A program made the position numbers and the translations under genes. Shown here in pieces: positions 62,275 to 64,000 of a stretch of 64,000 nucleotides of DNA (its first letter is position 1; each line of letters opens with the position of its first letter). Source of the DNA: Planctomycetota bacterium (lineage in GTDB: Bacteria; Planctomycetota; UBA1135; JADKAF01); NCBI GenBank assembly GCA_016719295.1, contig JADKAF010000002.1, positions 124,001 to 188,000 of the forward strand, read 5' to 3'. Below the pieces are notes generated by a model. It did not search any database. It saw nothing but the letters and a program-made list of their open reading frames with translations, and was not told the origin of the DNA.

Positions 62275-64000
62275 TCAGCGCGAGAAGCCGACCTCTTCCC
62301 AGCGCGCGAGCTGCGCGCGCGCGACTTGGTGCGCGGGCTCCTTCGCGAGGAGCTCGCGCAGCGCGCGCTCGGCCTCGCGCATCTGCTCGAGCTGCGCAGG
62401 CGTGAGCGCCGCGCGCTCGACTTGCTCCAAGTAGGAGAGCAGGGAGCCGATGTACTCGGTCGTCGCGGCGGCCGAATCGGGCTCCAGCCGCCAGCGCCGG
62501 AGCGCGGGCTCGATCGAACGCCCCATGCACTCCCTACGCCGCGCCGCGTCCCCGCGGACGCGCTCGAGATCGGAACGCAGGGTCCAGTAGTTGCGCTCGC
62601 CGCTCAGCGTATACCGATGTCCGGGTCGCAGCTCGTGCAAGCGATCGAGCAGCGCGCGGCGCTGTGCGAGCAGGAGCTCGGCGCAGCCGAGCTCGCCGAG
62701 CGCGATCGCATCCCCGACGAGGCGATCGAAGCTCCAGGCGAGGTCATCGACGTGGCGCGCATCCGAGGGCCAGAGCTCGGCCAAGCGCTCGAGCACCACG
62801 TGCGCCATCGCGTAACGCGAGTGGGCGAGCGCGAGCCCGTACAGCTCGCGCTCGAGGTCGCCGACGTGCACTTGCGCTTCGGCCCAAGCGGCGAGCCGAG
62901 CGCGATCGTCGGGCTGCTCGGCGAGCGCGCGCGTCACGAGCTCCAACGCCTTCGTCCGATGACCGAGCGCCTCCTCGAGACGGCCGTTGGCGATGGCCGA
63001 CGAGCCGAGCTCGCGATGCAGGCGCAGCTCGAGCTCGCGCGCCGCGGTATGGCCGGGCGCTTGAAGCAGCGCGACCTCGGCTTCCTGCAGCCAGTGGCGA
63101 AGCACCCCGTCGCGCGGCGCGCTCGCTCCGACGAAGCCGGCGAGCGCGCCGAGCCCATCGAGCGCGGAGGAGAGGCGCTCGATCCTCCGATCCCGCTCCG
63201 TATTCGCGCGCTGCACGCGCGCGCGCTCGGCCTGGATCCCGAGACCGCTGCACAGCGCGAGGACCACGGCGACCAGCGCGAGCCGCGGATGCCGCCGACG
63301 CCAGGAGCGGAGCATGGGCATCGGGCGCCCCGCATCGCAGGCGAGCGGCCGCCGCTCGCGCACGGCGCGCAGATCGGCGACGAACGCGCGCATCGTCGGA
63401 TAGCGCTGCTCCGCTCGCTTCGCGAGCGCGCGCGCGAGGACGCGCTCGAGATCGCCGCGCAGCTCCGCCCTCCTCGCGCCGAGCGGTGGGACCTCCGCCT
63501 CGCGGATGCGGAGCAGCCGCGCCGCCAACGACTCGTCGACGAGGGGATGAGGCAGCTCCCCGCACGCGAGCTCGTAGGCGATGCCCCCCAGCGCGTAGAC
63601 ATCCGTGCGCGCGTCGACGACGGCGGCGCCCGCGGCCTGTTCGGGGCTCATGTACGACAACGTGCCGAGGACGCGCGGCCCCTCGTGGTCCCCCGCCGGC
63701 GGTGGATCGGACGCGATGCTGGCGATCCCGAAGTCCAGGACGCGGGGGCGCGACTCTCCGCTCGCGTCCTCCACGAGGATGTTCGCGGGCTTGAGGTCGC
63801 GGTGGACGATGCCGTTCTCGTGCGCGGACTGCACGGCGACGCCGATGTCGATCAGCACTCCCAGAACGGCGTCGAGCGAGCGCGGCGCCGCACGCGCCCA
63901 CTGCTCCAACGTGACGCCCTCGACGAGCTCCATCGCGAGGAACGGCAGCGCGTTCCCCGCCTCTTCGATCACACCGGCGTCGTACAGGTGCGCGATGCCG
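62275..64000 (-). CDS. Ser/Thr protein kinase with TPR-like region (cut by window edge)
   Basis: The C-terminal 575 residues of a PknB-like kinase; the N-lobe with glycine loop and Lys lies beyond 64000. Visible parts are HRDLKPANIL (catalytic Asp), LDFGIA, SYMSPEQ and the C-lobe. One membrane helix (LALVAVVLALCSGLGI) follows, then a helical TPR-like region (GRLEEALGHRTKALELVTRALAEQ) to the end. In planctomycetes such kinases are often encoded next to an ECF sigma factor, which would lie beyond the window. It converges with the CHRD gene, 12 bp apart. Confidence 0.9.
   Translation of the reverse strand, partial: GIAHLYDAGVIEEAGNALPFLAMELVEGVTLEQWARAAPRSLDAVLGVLIDIGVAVQSAHENGIVHRDLKPANILVEDASGESRPRVLDFGIASIASDPPPAGDHEGPRVLGTLSYMSPEQAAGAAVVDARTDVYALGGIAYELACGELPHPLVDESLAARLLRIREAEVPPLGARRAELRGDLERVLARALAKRAEQRYPTMRAFVADLRAVRERRPLACDAGRPMPMLRSWRRRHPRLALVAVVLALCSGLGIQAERARVQRANTERDRRIERLSSALDGLGALAGFVGASAPRDGVLRHWLQEAEVALLQAPGHTAARELELRLHRELGSSAIANGRLEEALGHRTKALELVTRALAEQPDDRARLAAWAEAQVHVGDLERELYGLALAHSRYAMAHVVLERLAELWPSDARHVDDLAWSFDRLVGDAIALGELGCAELLLAQRRALLDRLHELRPGHRYTLSGERNYWTLRSDLERVRGDAARRRECMGRSIEPALRRWRLEPDSAAATTEYIGSLLSYLEQVERAALTPAQLEQMREAERALRELLAKEPAHQVARAQLARWEEVGFSR

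Overview
The window is about 64 kb of very GC-rich bacterial DNA, almost fully coding, from a Gram-negative (diderm) chromosome. The best fit is a deep-branching, probably uncultured member of the Planctomycetota. Reasons: a fused SecD-SecF with a very large periplasmic region, a fused LpxC-FabZ, very large Ser/Thr kinases beside FHA proteins, a CHRD-domain exported protein with a Gly/Pro/Leu-rich C-terminal module, and frequent GTG/TTG starts. Placement is an inference from gene content; no rRNA gene is present.

Region 1 (1-6.2 kb, minus strand) is the classical ribosomal/elongation block: tRNA-Thr(TGT), tRNA-Tyr(GTA), tRNA-Gly(TCC), tRNA-Thr(GGT), tuf, rpmG, secE, nusG, rplK, rplA and partial rplJ. 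It is driven by a good -35/-10 promoter just upstream of the first tRNA, and a hairpin before rplJ looks like an L10-type leader.

Region 2 (6.2-14 kb) holds a short MutS2, a GT39-like membrane glycosyltransferase, a trans-sulfuration PLP enzyme, an HU protein, Dtd and two lipoproteins. Region 3 (14-19.6 kb, plus strand) is a tightly overlapping operon: a repeat-rich lipoprotein of unknown function, MlaE, MlaF and MlaD, and an unknown exported protein. I consider it the most interesting system in the window. Region 4 (19.6-31.4 kb) has riboflavin synthase, TrmD with an unusual insertion and repeat tail, rplS with an apparent frameshift, SecDF, HflX, NadB, and a lexA operon preceded by a GAAC-N7-GAAC direct repeat and two small unknown reading frames.

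Region 5 (31.5-48.6 kb, minus strand) contains SpeA and an L,D-transpeptidase, followed (in reverse order of transcription) by the envelope and housekeeping series glmU, prs, rplY, pth, rpsF, rpsR, rplI, dnaB, bamA, skp, lpxC-fabZ and a Gfo/Idh oxidoreductase. Region 6 (48.7-64 kb) is more accessory: a degenerate pyroglutamyl-peptidase, a CMD-like protein, FHA protein, giant kinase, FHA-GAF sigma-54 activator, MEMO-family protein, VTT membrane protein, a ComEC split in two, a possible sigma-factor remnant, a CHRD protein and a second kinase cut by the window end.

Two genes (rplS and the pyroglutamyl-peptidase homologue) need a frameshift to read through, and comEC may be a third. Either the assembly has indel errors or real decay/recoding occurs. 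Short tandem repeats with a different unit at each site fill several spacers and enter some reading frames.
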